Assembly (NCBI GenBank): GCA_017540565.1
Contig: JAFYAU010000050.1
Location: forward strand, 1 to 56,719
Source: Oscillospiraceae bacterium
GTDB lineage: Bacteria > Bacillota > Clostridia > Oscillospirales > Oscillospiraceae
DNA length: 56,719 bases
Reading direction: 5' to 3'
This document shows positions 27,001-34,886 of the stretch, piece after piece. Position 1 is the first letter of the stretch; every line of letters begins with the position of its first letter. A program made the position numbers and the translations under genes. A model generated the notes under the pieces. That model was not told the DNA's origin, searched no databases, and saw nothing but the letters and a program-made list of their open reading frames with translations.

Positions 27001-28380
27001 TCACTCCAGTCCCATGACGATCTGCTTGAAGTACCTGCCCCGCTCCTCAAAGTTCCGGAAACGGTCAAAACTGGTACACGCCGGGGAAAGCAGCACGATA
27101 TCTCCCGATTCCGCGATCTCGGCAGCCTTCAGGACGGCCTCGCGGAAGTCCTCCACAGTGAAGATGGGCGGCTGCCCGCGATACTCCTCGCGGCCCTCCA
27201 CGGCCGCCCGGATCTTATCCTTCGTCAGTCCGGTAACAACCAGTTTCTTCACGTGTCCGATGATATCTTCTCCCAGGCTATCGAATGGCACGCCCTTGTC
27301 TTTTCCTCCGGCAATCAGGATCACTTTCTGCCGGAAGGAAAGCAGGCCCGCTCTGGTGCGGGAGGGGCTGGAAGCGATGGAATCGTTGTAGTATTTTACC
27401 CCTCTGAGCTCACGCACGAATTCGATGCGGTGTTCCACACCGTTGAATGTCTTCGCCGTATGTACCAGTAATTCAGGGCTGACCCAGTCTCTCACGGCGG
27501 CGTACGCAGCCATATAGTTTTCTATGTTGTGCCGGCCGGGAATCCGAATATCGGACACCGGCATCAGAGCCATCTCTGTCCCGTTCTCTGCCGAGATCAT
27601 CGTTTCTTCCCGATTAAAAACGCCGTTGGCCTGAGTCTGTTTCATGGAGAACCATCGGATTTCTCCTCCGGTGACAGAAGCAAATCCCGCGGTGATATCG
27701 TTATCCCGGTTCAGGACAGTCACGCATCCGGGTCCCTGCCGGCGGCAGATATTCGCCTTGGCTTCGGTATACTCCTCCATGTCCTTATGCACATCCAGAT
27801 GATTGGGAGCCAGATTTGTCACGACGGCAACGTCCGGCGAGCGGCCGTTCATGGTCATCAGCTGGAAAGACGAGAGTTCCACGACGGCAAATCCTTCCGG
27901 ATCCATCTCATCCGCTTCGCAGAGCAGCGGATGCCCGATGTTGCCGCCCAGATATACGGTCTTTCCGGCCGCTTTCAGCAGTTCCGAGATCAGCGTAGTC
28001 GTCGTAGTCTTTCCGTCGCTTCCTGTGACGGCAACGATCCGGCATGGGCAGACCTCGAAGAACACCTCCATCTCGCTCGTCAGGACGGCCCCTTCCTCCA
28101 CCGCTTTCGCGATTGGCGGAAGATCCGGCCGTATCCCCGGCGTGCGGAATATTACATCCGCACGGATCTCGTCAAGATACGCATCTCCGAGGGAAAGCGT
28201 CACTCCCAGACGTTCCAGTTCATCGGCAGCCTCCAGCGCTGCCCGTTCCCGCCTGTCACAGGCGGTCACACGGCAGCCGGCAGCCGCCAGCCGACGGATC
28301 AGCGGCAGATTGCTTACGCCGATCCCTATCACCGTTATTCTGCGGTCCCTGATGGACTCGATATACTCAAGAAGTGTCAA
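27001..28380 (-). CDS. murD: UDP-N-acetylmuramoyl-L-alanine:D-glutamate ligase MurD
   Basis: Adds D-glutamate to the peptidoglycan precursor in the cytoplasm. Mur ligase of about 459 residues with an N-terminal UDP-binding domain, the ATP loop VTGSDGKTTTTT near 118, and the family HRIEFV and YNDSIASSPSRT motifs. Two starts compete. The ATG at 28395 has no well-placed ribosome site. The TTG at 28380 has GGAGG eight bases before it, so TTG is preferred. First gene of the murD-ynbB-aminotransferase-ligA-OYE operon. Confidence 0.94.
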   Translation of the reverse strand: MTLLEYIESIRDRRITVIGIGVSNLPLIRRLAAAGCRVTACDRRERAALEAADELERLGVTLSLGDAYLDEIRADVIFRTPGIRPDLPPIAKAVEEGAVLTSEMEVFFEVCPCRIVAVTGSDGKTTTTTLISELLKAAGKTVYLGGNIGHPLLCEADEMDPEGFAVVELSSFQLMTMNGRSPDVAVVTNLAPNHLDVHKDMEEYTEAKANICRRQGPGCVTVLNRDNDITAGFASVTGGEIRWFSMKQTQANGVFNREETMISAENGTEMALMPVSDIRIPGRHNIENYMAAYAAVRDWVSPELLVHTAKTFNGVEHRIEFVRELRGVKYYNDSIASSPSRTRAGLLSFRQKVILIAGGKDKGVPFDSLGEDIIGHVKKLVVTGLTKDKIRAAVEGREEYRGQPPIFTVEDFREAVLKAAEIAESGDIVLLSPACTSFDRFRNFEERGRYFKQIVMGLE

Positions 28381-28415
28381 AGGACAGTCCTCCATTTTAG
28401 GTATTACAACCTCAT

Positions 28416-28444
28416 ATTATAACCCCGAGGCTGGAGAAAAACAA
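28416..28444 (-). promoter_or_regulatory. Promoter of the murD operon
   Basis: Minus strand: -35 TTGTTT (28439-28444), 17-base spacer, -10 TATAAT (28416-28421). Confidence 0.7.
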
Positions 28445-28866
28445 CTGTGGGAATGATTATGCTCACAATATCTCAGTACACCTGTTACGGGAGGATCGTT
28501 CTCTTTTCCCATCCATGTTCCTCCCTGTCTTCGTTTCAGAAAAGAGCTGCAAGAAGGAGCCGTCATATTAATTGGCGACAACTCCTTTCTCATACAATTA
28601 TCTTTGTTCGAACCGAATGGCGTTTTTCGAAATCCTCATATCTTTTCCGGTATCGGTCTGTCAGCCGGCGCTGAACGATTTGGGCTGCCAATCATCCGCC
28701 CTGGGATTCAGTCTCCATCACTGTATCTCACTGAGAGAATTTTGATCCCCAAGCCGTGTGATCCACTTCAACATCCTTTCACAAAGCGGTGCCTGTGAGC
28801 GCGATAACCGCTTTGTCAAAGTGCGATGCCGAGCATACGTCCCCCGCTCAACCTCCCACTTCTATC
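28445..28866. other. Intergenic stretch without a recognised gene
   Basis: About 420 bases between divergent promoters. No convincing coding frame was seen. It holds a 9-bp inverted repeat, CAAAGCGGT at 28782-28790 and ACCGCTTTG at 28807-28815, without a U tract. Base composition looks more AT-rich than the flanking genes. Confidence 0.4.
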
Positions 28867-28895
28867 TTGTCATCCACCCTCCAAAGGTATATGAT
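28867..28895 (+). promoter_or_regulatory. Promoter of the Sel1-repeat gene
   Basis: -35 TTGTCA (28867-28872), 17-base spacer, -10 TATGAT (28890-28895). Confidence 0.65.
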
Positions 28896-28929
28896 AATCA
28901 GTAAAATAACTCCGGGAGGCACAGCAGAC

Positions 28930-29970
28930 ATGGAAGAGCGCAACAACCTGAACGATCTGAAGAATATCATACTGACTCACGGGGGAAAACCGCAGGAACT
29001 GAACTCTATCGGACACCGCGCGAAAAAACAAGGAGATTTCGAGAAAGCTGCCTCATGCTTCCAGAAGGCCGCCGACATGGACTTTGATCTGGCTCAGTAC
29101 AACCTGGGTATTTGCTACAGCAATGGGGAAGGCGTGGAGAAGGACGATTCAAAAGCCTTCTTCTGGTATAAAAAGGCTGCAGAACAGGGCGTGCCGGAAG
29201 CCCAGTTCAACCTGGGCTTCTGCTACAGCAACGGGAAGGGCGTAGAAAAGGACGCGAAGCAAGCCGTTTCGTGGTATAAGAAAGCCGCAGAACAGGGCGT
29301 GCCAGAAGCCCAGTTCAACCTGGCCCTCTGCTACAGCGACGGGAAAGGCGTAGAAAAGGATGCGAAACAAGCCGTTTCCTGGTATGAAAAAGCCGCGGAA
29401 CAGGGAATGGGAGACGCTCAGTACAACCTGGGCGTGTGCCTCATGAAGGGCGAAGGCACGAAAAAGAGCCTTTCTTCCGCCGTGCCGTGGCTGGAGAAAG
29501 CCGCCAGTTCGGCGGACACGCAGAGAATCCGGGAAATGGCCAAACAGGCTCTCGAAGAAGCACGGAAGGAACTGCGGAGCCTCACGTATGACGCCCGGGA
29601 TATATCCATTGAGATCACCGGTATCATTGCCGCGGTACTGCTTCCCGCGCTGATGTTCCTCTTCCTGTGGCTCGGGGCCGGCGAGAGCGCGAAGTATCCC
29701 GTTCCGAAACTTCTGGGCATTGCCCTGACCATAGTCAGCATCGGCGGGACCTTCATCACCGGCTGCCTCTCGTTCGCGATGCTGACGAAATCTCTTCTCA
29801 AAACCGGAATCATCGGCGGGATCCTCGGCATTGTCGGGGCGCTGGTCGTGGTGACGTGCGTTGGCGGATACCCCCTCATTCGGAAGATCGTTCCGATTTA
29901 CGCCGTAGCGGTCGCAGTCATTCTTCTGATCACAGCCATTGTCAAGAAAATGAGGAAACTGGATTTCTGA
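28930..29970 (+). CDS. Sel1-repeat protein with four C-terminal membrane helices
   Basis: Protein of 346 residues. At least four near-identical 36-residue Sel1 (TPR-like) repeats occupy about residues 54-197, with the pattern AQFNLG-CYS-GKGVEKD-KQAVSWYKKAAEQG. Two repeats differ in only a few positions, which points to recent repeat duplication. A short linker is followed by four hydrophobic segments (about 222-345). Sel1 repeats bind protein partners; the topology suggests a membrane-anchored adaptor with the repeats in the cytoplasm. ATG with GGGAGG upstream. Monocistronic. Function unknown. Confidence 0.85.
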   Translation: MEERNNLNDLKNIILTHGGKPQELNSIGHRAKKQGDFEKAASCFQKAADMDFDLAQYNLGICYSNGEGVEKDDSKAFFWYKKAAEQGVPEAQFNLGFCYSNGKGVEKDAKQAVSWYKKAAEQGVPEAQFNLALCYSDGKGVEKDAKQAVSWYEKAAEQGMGDAQYNLGVCLMKGEGTKKSLSSAVPWLEKAASSADTQRIREMAKQALEEARKELRSLTYDARDISIEITGIIAAVLLPALMFLFLWLGAGESAKYPVPKLLGIALTIVSIGGTFITGCLSFAMLTKSLLKTGIIGGILGIVGALVVVTCVGGYPLIRKIVPIYAVAVAVILLITAIVKKMRKLDF

Positions 29971-30068
29971 CACCCGGAAGTAACCGTCACAGAAAACAAG
30001 CATCCGTCCGACCGACAACTCCAGTTCCTGGAAGATGCTGCGATCCCGACGTCACAAAGAATAAAAAA

Positions 30069-30115
30069 GGCAGTCAGTGCATGTAACTCAGTACATGTAA
30101 AACTGACTGCCCTTT
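30069..30115 (+). terminator. Terminator in the left groEL-tail repeat
   Basis: Arms GGCAGTCAGT (30069-30078) and ACTGACTGCC (30102-30111), then CTTTTCTTT. The loop itself can pair (ATGT and ACAT). It is homologous to the groEL terminator at 38588-38622. Confidence 0.75.
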
Positions 30116-30227
30116 TCTTTGCAGAAAAAGTGCTGAATATGGCGTGTTTTGGTGTAAGTATTCCTATCTACGTCCAAAAAGCCTGTGAATTATACGGGTT
30201 TGCGGACTTTATCAATACATGCCGCCC
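30069..30227. repeat. Direct repeat, left copy: groEL terminator and 3' end
   Basis: Homologous to 38592-38723 in the same orientation. The last 21 bases (30207-30227, ending GCCGCCC) are identical to groEL codons for GGMY, its stop, and the flank. The 73 bases leading to that end match at all but about ten positions by eye. The left copy has a longer terminator loop and a 10-base insertion. Read on the minus strand it encodes only PGGMY and a stop: a groEL remnant. Confidence 0.85.
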
Positions 30228-30235
30228 GGGCTGAA

Positions 30236-30620
30236 TTGAAAAGTACAGGATGAAGCTCAAACAAAGGGAAACACAGACATGCCAAGGGTTTAATACTCTC
30301 CTAACATGGCGCATTAGAGGCCCTCTTAATTCACGAGAATCCTTAGTAATCTTCAGGATTCTACTGCTGTCTGGCGTAATCTATGGCGTTAATGCGTAAA
30401 CACCGGATCAGGCTCCCTCCTTGTTATATATGGCGAATGGGGCGGCACCTCCGTTCAGCTTTCTCCTCACACATAACCTTTGCCGCAGGCCGCTCCTGTT
30501 CGCTATATTATATTCCATTCTTCCTATACTCTTTGTTATAATCGCCTTTTGCGGGTCACAGTGCCTTGCAACACAGCATTGCAGAACCAGCACTTTTTCG
30601 CCCCTTGGGACACGGTCTCC
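30236..30620. other. Non-coding stretch upstream of the molybdenum cluster
   Basis: About 385 bases without a gene I can support. It follows the groEL-tail repeat directly. It contains a 7-bp inverted repeat (AGAATCC/GGATTCT) near 30339-30365. A short open frame at 30421-30627 has no recognisable features. It may be a decayed remnant of whatever once adjoined the repeat. Confidence 0.35.
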
Positions 30621-30623
30621 CCC

Positions 30624-30652
30624 TTGACATGGCGTGTTTCCCGTAGCATAAT
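30624..30652 (+). promoter_or_regulatory. Promoter of the molybdenum cluster
   Basis: -35 TTGACA (30624-30629), 17-base spacer, -10 CATAAT (30647-30652). Transcription would start near 30659, giving a leader of about 200 nt. Confidence 0.7.
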
Positions 30653-30684
30653 TATTCCAGTCTTCGAGCCCCTTCGCCTACAGC

Positions 30685-30840
30685 ATTCTGCCATGGCGTC
30701 CGGGCCGGTCGGATCTTCCGACCCGGGGTCACAGCCGGAAACGGCGTGGCCTTCCTTGTTGAAAAGGAGACGGATATGAGTCATGGGATCGGTCTGTCCT
30801 GGTCTTTCTGTCCGTCTGAGAAGACGGACATTTTTTTGTT
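30685..30840 (+). ncRNA. Candidate Moco/Tuco riboswitch with terminator switch
   Basis: Structured leader of the molybdate uptake operon. Visible helices: GGTCGGA/TCCGACC (30707-30723); GGTCAC/GTGGCC enclosing GCCG-GAAA-CGGC with a GNRA loop (30727-30751); CCTT/AAGG (30754-30767); and CCATG/CATGG (30691-30695 with 30782-30786) as a possible closing stem. AGACGGA (30768-30774) can pair with TCCGTCT (30811-30817), the left arm of the terminator, so the two states exclude each other. Molybdenum- and tungsten-cofactor riboswitches are known upstream of such operons. Assignment to that class rests on context and general shape, not on a model search. Confidence 0.6.
30809..30837 (+). terminator. 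Riboswitch expression-platform terminator
   Basis: Perfect 9-bp hairpin TGTCCGTCT / AGACGGACA (30809-30817, 30822-30830) with a GAGA loop and seven T. It ends six bases before the ribosome site of the first gene, so formation would switch the operon off. Confidence 0.85.
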
Positions 30841-30857
30841 TCAAGGAGGAAAAAACC

Positions 30858-31811
30858 ATGAAAAAGACCGTATCCATCATTCTCGCCCTCTGCCTGCTTC
30901 TGTGCCTGTGCGCCTGCGGCGGAGGAAAAACCGCTCCGGCGGACACGAAGCCGGCAGACACAACACCAGCTGACACCACTCCCGCAGACACCCCGGAGGA
31001 CACGACACCGGATGACCCCGCTCCCGCAGAGGAACCTGCGGCACCGGAGACCACCATCTACATCGACATCGCCGCTTCTCTGGAAGCCGTCTTCGTCGAC
31101 AGGATCATCCCCGCCTTTACCGCGGAATACCCGAACGTGACCGTCCAGTACAACACCGGCTCTTCCGGCAAGCTGCTCACCGGCATCGAGGAGGCCAACG
31201 GAATCGGCCATGACCTGTTCTTCTCGGCAGGCAAAAAACAGGTCACCACGCTCAACGAGACCGACGGTCTCGTCAAGGAAGGCTCCATCGTCAATCTGCT
31301 GTCCAACCAGCTGTGCCTCGTCCGGGGCAACGACGTCGAGACGGCCGTGACGGGCTGGGATACCATTACCGCAGCGAAGAGCATGGCCCTGTGCGGCGGT
31401 TCCGTGCCGGTAGGCAACTACTCCCGCATTGCGCTCGTCGCTCTTGGCATCCTCCCCGAAGCCGAGAAGCCCGCGGACTACACCACCGAGGATATCGTCG
31501 CGGCATTCGGAGGAACTGTTGAGATCGATGAGGCTGACGACGTCGAGGTCGCGGCTGCCAAGGCGGTGGAAGGCTCCGTGGAAGTGGCTACCATCTACTA
31601 TTCCGATTATTTCAACCATCAAAACGACCTGACCATCATCGCCCAGGACGACGGGACCCTGACGGGCAAGATCATCTACCCCGTCTGTCTGGTGGAGAAC
31701 TCCGAAGCCGATGAGGCGGAACAGCAGGCCGCTGCCGATCTTCTGGCTTTCCTGCAGACCGATGTCTGCCTGAAGGCGTTCGAAGAATACTGCTTCATCG
31801 TAAACCCCTGA
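30858..31811 (+). CDS. modA: Molybdate/tungstate-binding lipoprotein (ModA-like)
   Basis: Extracellular binding protein of 317 residues for an ABC importer. A lipoprotein signal with the box LCAC puts the lipidated Cys near residue 19. It is followed by a low-complexity Thr/Pro/Ala/Asp linker (about 25-63) and a ModA-type domain (DIAASLEAVFVDRIIP, YNTGSSGKLL, DLFFSAGKKQ). AAGGAGG lies before the ATG. First gene of the cluster, directly behind the riboswitch terminator. Molybdate and tungstate cannot be told apart from sequence. Confidence 0.9.
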   Translation: MKKTVSIILALCLLLCLCACGGGKTAPADTKPADTTPADTTPADTPEDTTPDDPAPAEEPAAPETTIYIDIAASLEAVFVDRIIPAFTAEYPNVTVQYNTGSSGKLLTGIEEANGIGHDLFFSAGKKQVTTLNETDGLVKEGSIVNLLSNQLCLVRGNDVETAVTGWDTITAAKSMALCGGSVPVGNYSRIALVALGILPEAEKPADYTTEDIVAAFGGTVEIDEADDVEVAAAKAVEGSVEVATIYYSDYFNHQNDLTIIAQDDGTLTGKIIYPVCLVENSEADEAEQQAAADLLAFLQTDVCLKAFEEYCFIVNP

Positions 31812-31874
31812 CCGCATCCAGGAGACTGAGAGTCCGGGCCGGCACATCCGGCCCGGCCACGAAGGATGATACTT

Positions 31875-32579
31875 ATGAGACAACTCGGACAGATCATCGC
31901 CGGTTTCGACTGGAGTCCCTTCTGGATCTCTCTGAAGACCGGTATCGTCGCCACGGTCGTCTGCTTTTTTCTCGGCCTCTGGGCTGCGCGCATGGTCCTG
32001 AAAGCCGGGCCGAGGCTCCGGGCCGTGGCAGACAGCATCCTGACGCTTCCTATGATCCTGGCTCCCACCGTGGCGGGATTCTTTTTACTGCTCCTGTTTT
32101 CCCTGCGCCGCCCCGTCGGCGCCTTTCTGTACAATGAACTGAATATCAAGGTGGTCCAGACATGGCTGGGATGCATCATCGCCGCCTCTGTCATTTCCTT
32201 TCCGCTGATGTACCGGAACGCAAGAGCAGCCTTCGAGCAGGTGGATCCCAATCTGATCTATGCCGCCAGGACCCTCGGCATGAAAGAGAGCCGCATTTTC
32301 TGGCGGGTGGTCCTTCCATCCGCTGGCCCCGGCGTTGCTTCAGGCACGGTTCTCACCTTTGCGCGAGCGCTCGGGGAATTCGGCGCCACCAGCATGCTGG
32401 CGGGAAACATCGCGGGCAAAACGGGGACGATCTCCCAGAAGATCGCCAATGTGATCAAAGACGGAGATTACGTCACCGCAGGTATCTGGGTCGGCATCAT
32501 GATGGTGATCGCCTTCATAATCCTGGTGCTGTTCAACCTGGCTTCCGGAGGCGGACGGCACAGGCATTCGCGGTGGTGA
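31875..32579 (+). CDS. modB: Molybdate ABC transporter permease (ModB-like)
   Basis: Inner-membrane permease of 234 residues with about five hydrophobic segments. The EAA loop that docks the ATPase is visible as AARTLGMKESRIFWRVVLP near 134-152. An ATG nine bases upstream is possible; the chosen one has AAGGA at the right distance. It lies 63 bases after modA and 3 bases before modC. Confidence 0.92.
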   Translation: MRQLGQIIAGFDWSPFWISLKTGIVATVVCFFLGLWAARMVLKAGPRLRAVADSILTLPMILAPTVAGFFLLLLFSLRRPVGAFLYNELNIKVVQTWLGCIIAASVISFPLMYRNARAAFEQVDPNLIYAARTLGMKESRIFWRVVLPSAGPGVASGTVLTFARALGEFGATSMLAGNIAGKTGTISQKIANVIKDGDYVTAGIWVGIMMVIAFIILVLFNLASGGGRHRHSRW

Positions 32580-32582
32580 CTC

Positions 32583-33629
32583 ATGTCAGTATACGTAGAC
32601 ATCAGAAAGAAAGCTGGCTCGTTCACGCTTGACGTGAAACTGGAAGCCGGCCGGGAGACGCTCTCCCTGCTGGGAAACTCAGGCTGCGGAAAATCCATGA
32701 CCCTCCGCTGCATTGCGGGGATCGAACGTCCGGATGAAGGGATCATCCGGATCAATGACCGCACGGTTTTCGATTCGGAAAAGCACATCGACTGCAGACC
32801 TCAGAAGCGGGGCGTGGGCTATCTTTTTCAGAATTACGCACTCTTTCCGAACATGACGCTTCTTCAGAACGTTATGGTCGGTGCTGAACGCAGCGGGACT
32901 CTGACACGTGCTCAGCGGCGGGAACTCGCTATGCGTCAGCTCGCAGGACTGAAACTCGAAGGACTGGAAAACAGCTATCCTTCCCAACTGTCGGGTGGAC
33001 AGCAGCAGAGAGCCGCTCTGGCCAGGATTCTGGTCTCCCAGCCGGAGATCCTGCTGCTTGACGAACCTTTCTCCGCGTTGGACGCCGCCCTGCGATGGGA
33101 AACCGAGCAGCTGGTGCGTGCAGCTATCGCGGACTTCCCGGGGACGGCCATTCTGGTGACCCATGACCGGGATGAGGTCTACCGGCTGTGCGACAGGCTG
33201 GCTGTCTATCGGCACGGCTGCATCGACACGCTGGGCGAGAAATGGGAGCTTTTCGCCGATCCCCGCACAGCCAATACCGCCCGTCTGACCGGCTGCAAGA
33301 ACCTCTCCCGCGCCCGGTGCGAAGGAGACCGTATCGTGGCGGAGGACTGGGGTCTGTCCTTCCCCCTCCTGCGGGAAGGTCCATGGACCTGGGTGGGCAT
33401 CCGGGCCCACCGTTTTCTTCCCGGCCGTACGGAAGACGGGTTCAGTTTCCCCTATAGAATTACAAACGACATCGAAGATACATTTTCCCGCATCCTGCAG
33501 ATACAGAATGCGGACAGTCCGGACAGCGCCCTGATCCGGTGGGAGACGGACAAGGAGACCGCCGCCGCTCTCCCGGAAACCGGCTGGGTGCATTTTCCGG
33601 GAAAAGAACTGCTGCTGCTGACCGACTGA
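32583..33629 (+). CDS. modC: Molybdate ABC transporter ATP-binding protein (ModC-like)
   Basis: Importer ATPase of 348 residues. Walker A is GNSGCGKS near 32-39, the signature LSGGQQQR near 137, and Walker B ILLLDEPFSALD near 156. The C-terminal regulatory part (about 235-348) resembles the TOBE-like region of ModC but is divergent. No separate repressor (ModE) is present nearby, in line with RNA-level control. Confidence 0.93.
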   Translation: MSVYVDIRKKAGSFTLDVKLEAGRETLSLLGNSGCGKSMTLRCIAGIERPDEGIIRINDRTVFDSEKHIDCRPQKRGVGYLFQNYALFPNMTLLQNVMVGAERSGTLTRAQRRELAMRQLAGLKLEGLENSYPSQLSGGQQQRAALARILVSQPEILLLDEPFSALDAALRWETEQLVRAAIADFPGTAILVTHDRDEVYRLCDRLAVYRHGCIDTLGEKWELFADPRTANTARLTGCKNLSRARCEGDRIVAEDWGLSFPLLREGPWTWVGIRAHRFLPGRTEDGFSFPYRITNDIEDTFSRILQIQNADSPDSALIRWETDKETAAALPETGWVHFPGKELLLLTD

Positions 33630-33668
33630 GCATTCTGCCCTGTCATACGGCGGCCAAGGAGCGAAACT

Positions 33669-34886
33669 ATGAAAAAAGACGCTATCTCTTACACGGAAGC
33701 CAGAGACCTCCTGCTCTCGCTCCCCGTCCGGGCGGAAACGGAGACCGTTTCACTGGCGGAATGCTGGGGCCGGGTGCTGGCAGAACCTCTGTTTGCGGAT
33801 AAGGATGTTCCAGCTTTCGACCGTTCCGCCTATGACGGATACGCTGTCCGCGCGGCGGATACGGCTGACGCTTCAGCGCTGCATCCGGTGACTCTGCGCA
33901 TCCTCGAGGAGATCCCTGCGGGCGGAGTTTCCCGCTTTTCTCTGACGGAAGGCACTGCCGCAAAGATCCTCACCGGCGCTCCTGTTCCAGAAGGCTGCGA
34001 CTCCGTCATTCAGTTCGAGAAAACGACATTCACCGACTGTGAGGTCACTCTCACCGCCCCCTGCCGGCCAGGCGCCAACGTTATCCGGGCGGGAGAGGAC
34101 GTTCGGGCCGGTTCTCTGCTGGCTCCGGCCGGTACGGTGATCGATGCCCCCCTTATGGCTTCTCTCGCCGGACAGAATGTTTCCCATCCTCGCTGCTTCC
34201 GCATTCCGAAAGTGGGTATCATCTCCACCGGCAGCGAGCTTGCTGACGTCGGCGTCCCTCTGGCGCCGGGGCAGATCCGGAACACCAATCGATACAGCCT
34301 TGCCGGCACTCTGAGCGGTTTGGGAACGGAGCCCGTTTTTCTCGGGATCGGCCGGGACGACGCCGGTCAGATCGCCTCTCTCATCCGTCAGGGTCTGGAC
34401 TGCTGCGACGCAGTCATCCTCACAGGCGGAGTCTCCGTCGGAGATTATGATCTGACACCCGAGGCCATGGCAATGACAGGCGCCGACATTCTGTTTGAAC
34501 GTCTGGCGATGAAACCCGGCAAAGCCTGCTGTTTCGGGACTGCGGAAGGAAAACTGATCGCCGGCCTGTCCGGCCATCCCTCTTCTTCCCTCATCGCTCT
34601 GTGCGCGGTTGCAGCTCCGTACCTTAAAAAACTATGCGGCAGGCGTGTTTTCATGAACCGGGAGATCCCCGTCACTCTCGGCGAAACTCTGGAAAAGGCG
34701 GCTCCCGTAACCCGCCTTATGTGGGGAACGCTGGATCTGACGGACGGAACGGCTGTAGTCCGTCTGTCATCCAGGCAGGGCAATGTGATCATCAGCTCCG
34801 GTATCGGGACGGACGTGCTGGCGGAGATTCCCGCCGGCAGCGGCCCCGTTGAAAAGGGCACGACTGTAAAGGGGTTCCTGATATGA
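33669..34886 (+). CDS. moeA: Molybdopterin molybdenumtransferase MoeA
   Basis: Inserts molybdate into adenylated molybdopterin. Protein of 405 residues with the MoeA order of domains: the N-terminal AFDRSAYDGYAVRA, then ILTGAPVPEGCDSVI, the MoCF-binding core (IISTGSEL, ILTGGVSVGDYD, KPGKACCFG, LSGHPSS) and a C-terminal beta domain. Ends in ATGA overlap with the next gene. Confidence 0.95.
   Translation: MKKDAISYTEARDLLLSLPVRAETETVSLAECWGRVLAEPLFADKDVPAFDRSAYDGYAVRAADTADASALHPVTLRILEEIPAGGVSRFSLTEGTAAKILTGAPVPEGCDSVIQFEKTTFTDCEVTLTAPCRPGANVIRAGEDVRAGSLLAPAGTVIDAPLMASLAGQNVSHPRCFRIPKVGIISTGSELADVGVPLAPGQIRNTNRYSLAGTLSGLGTEPVFLGIGRDDAGQIASLIRQGLDCCDAVILTGGVSVGDYDLTPEAMAMTGADILFERLAMKPGKACCFGTAEGKLIAGLSGHPSSSLIALCAVAAPYLKKLCGRRVFMNREIPVTLGETLEKAAPVTRLMWGTLDLTDGTAVVRLSSRQGNVIISSGIGTDVLAEIPAGSGPVEKGTTVKGFLI

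Noticed and set aside
28782..28815. Inverted repeat CAAAGCGGT/ACCGCTTTG as a terminator
   Set aside because: No U tract on either strand and no gene ends nearby.
30421..30627. Small hydrophobic open frame before the molybdenum promoter
   Set aside because: No ribosome site, no family features, and it runs into the promoter region.
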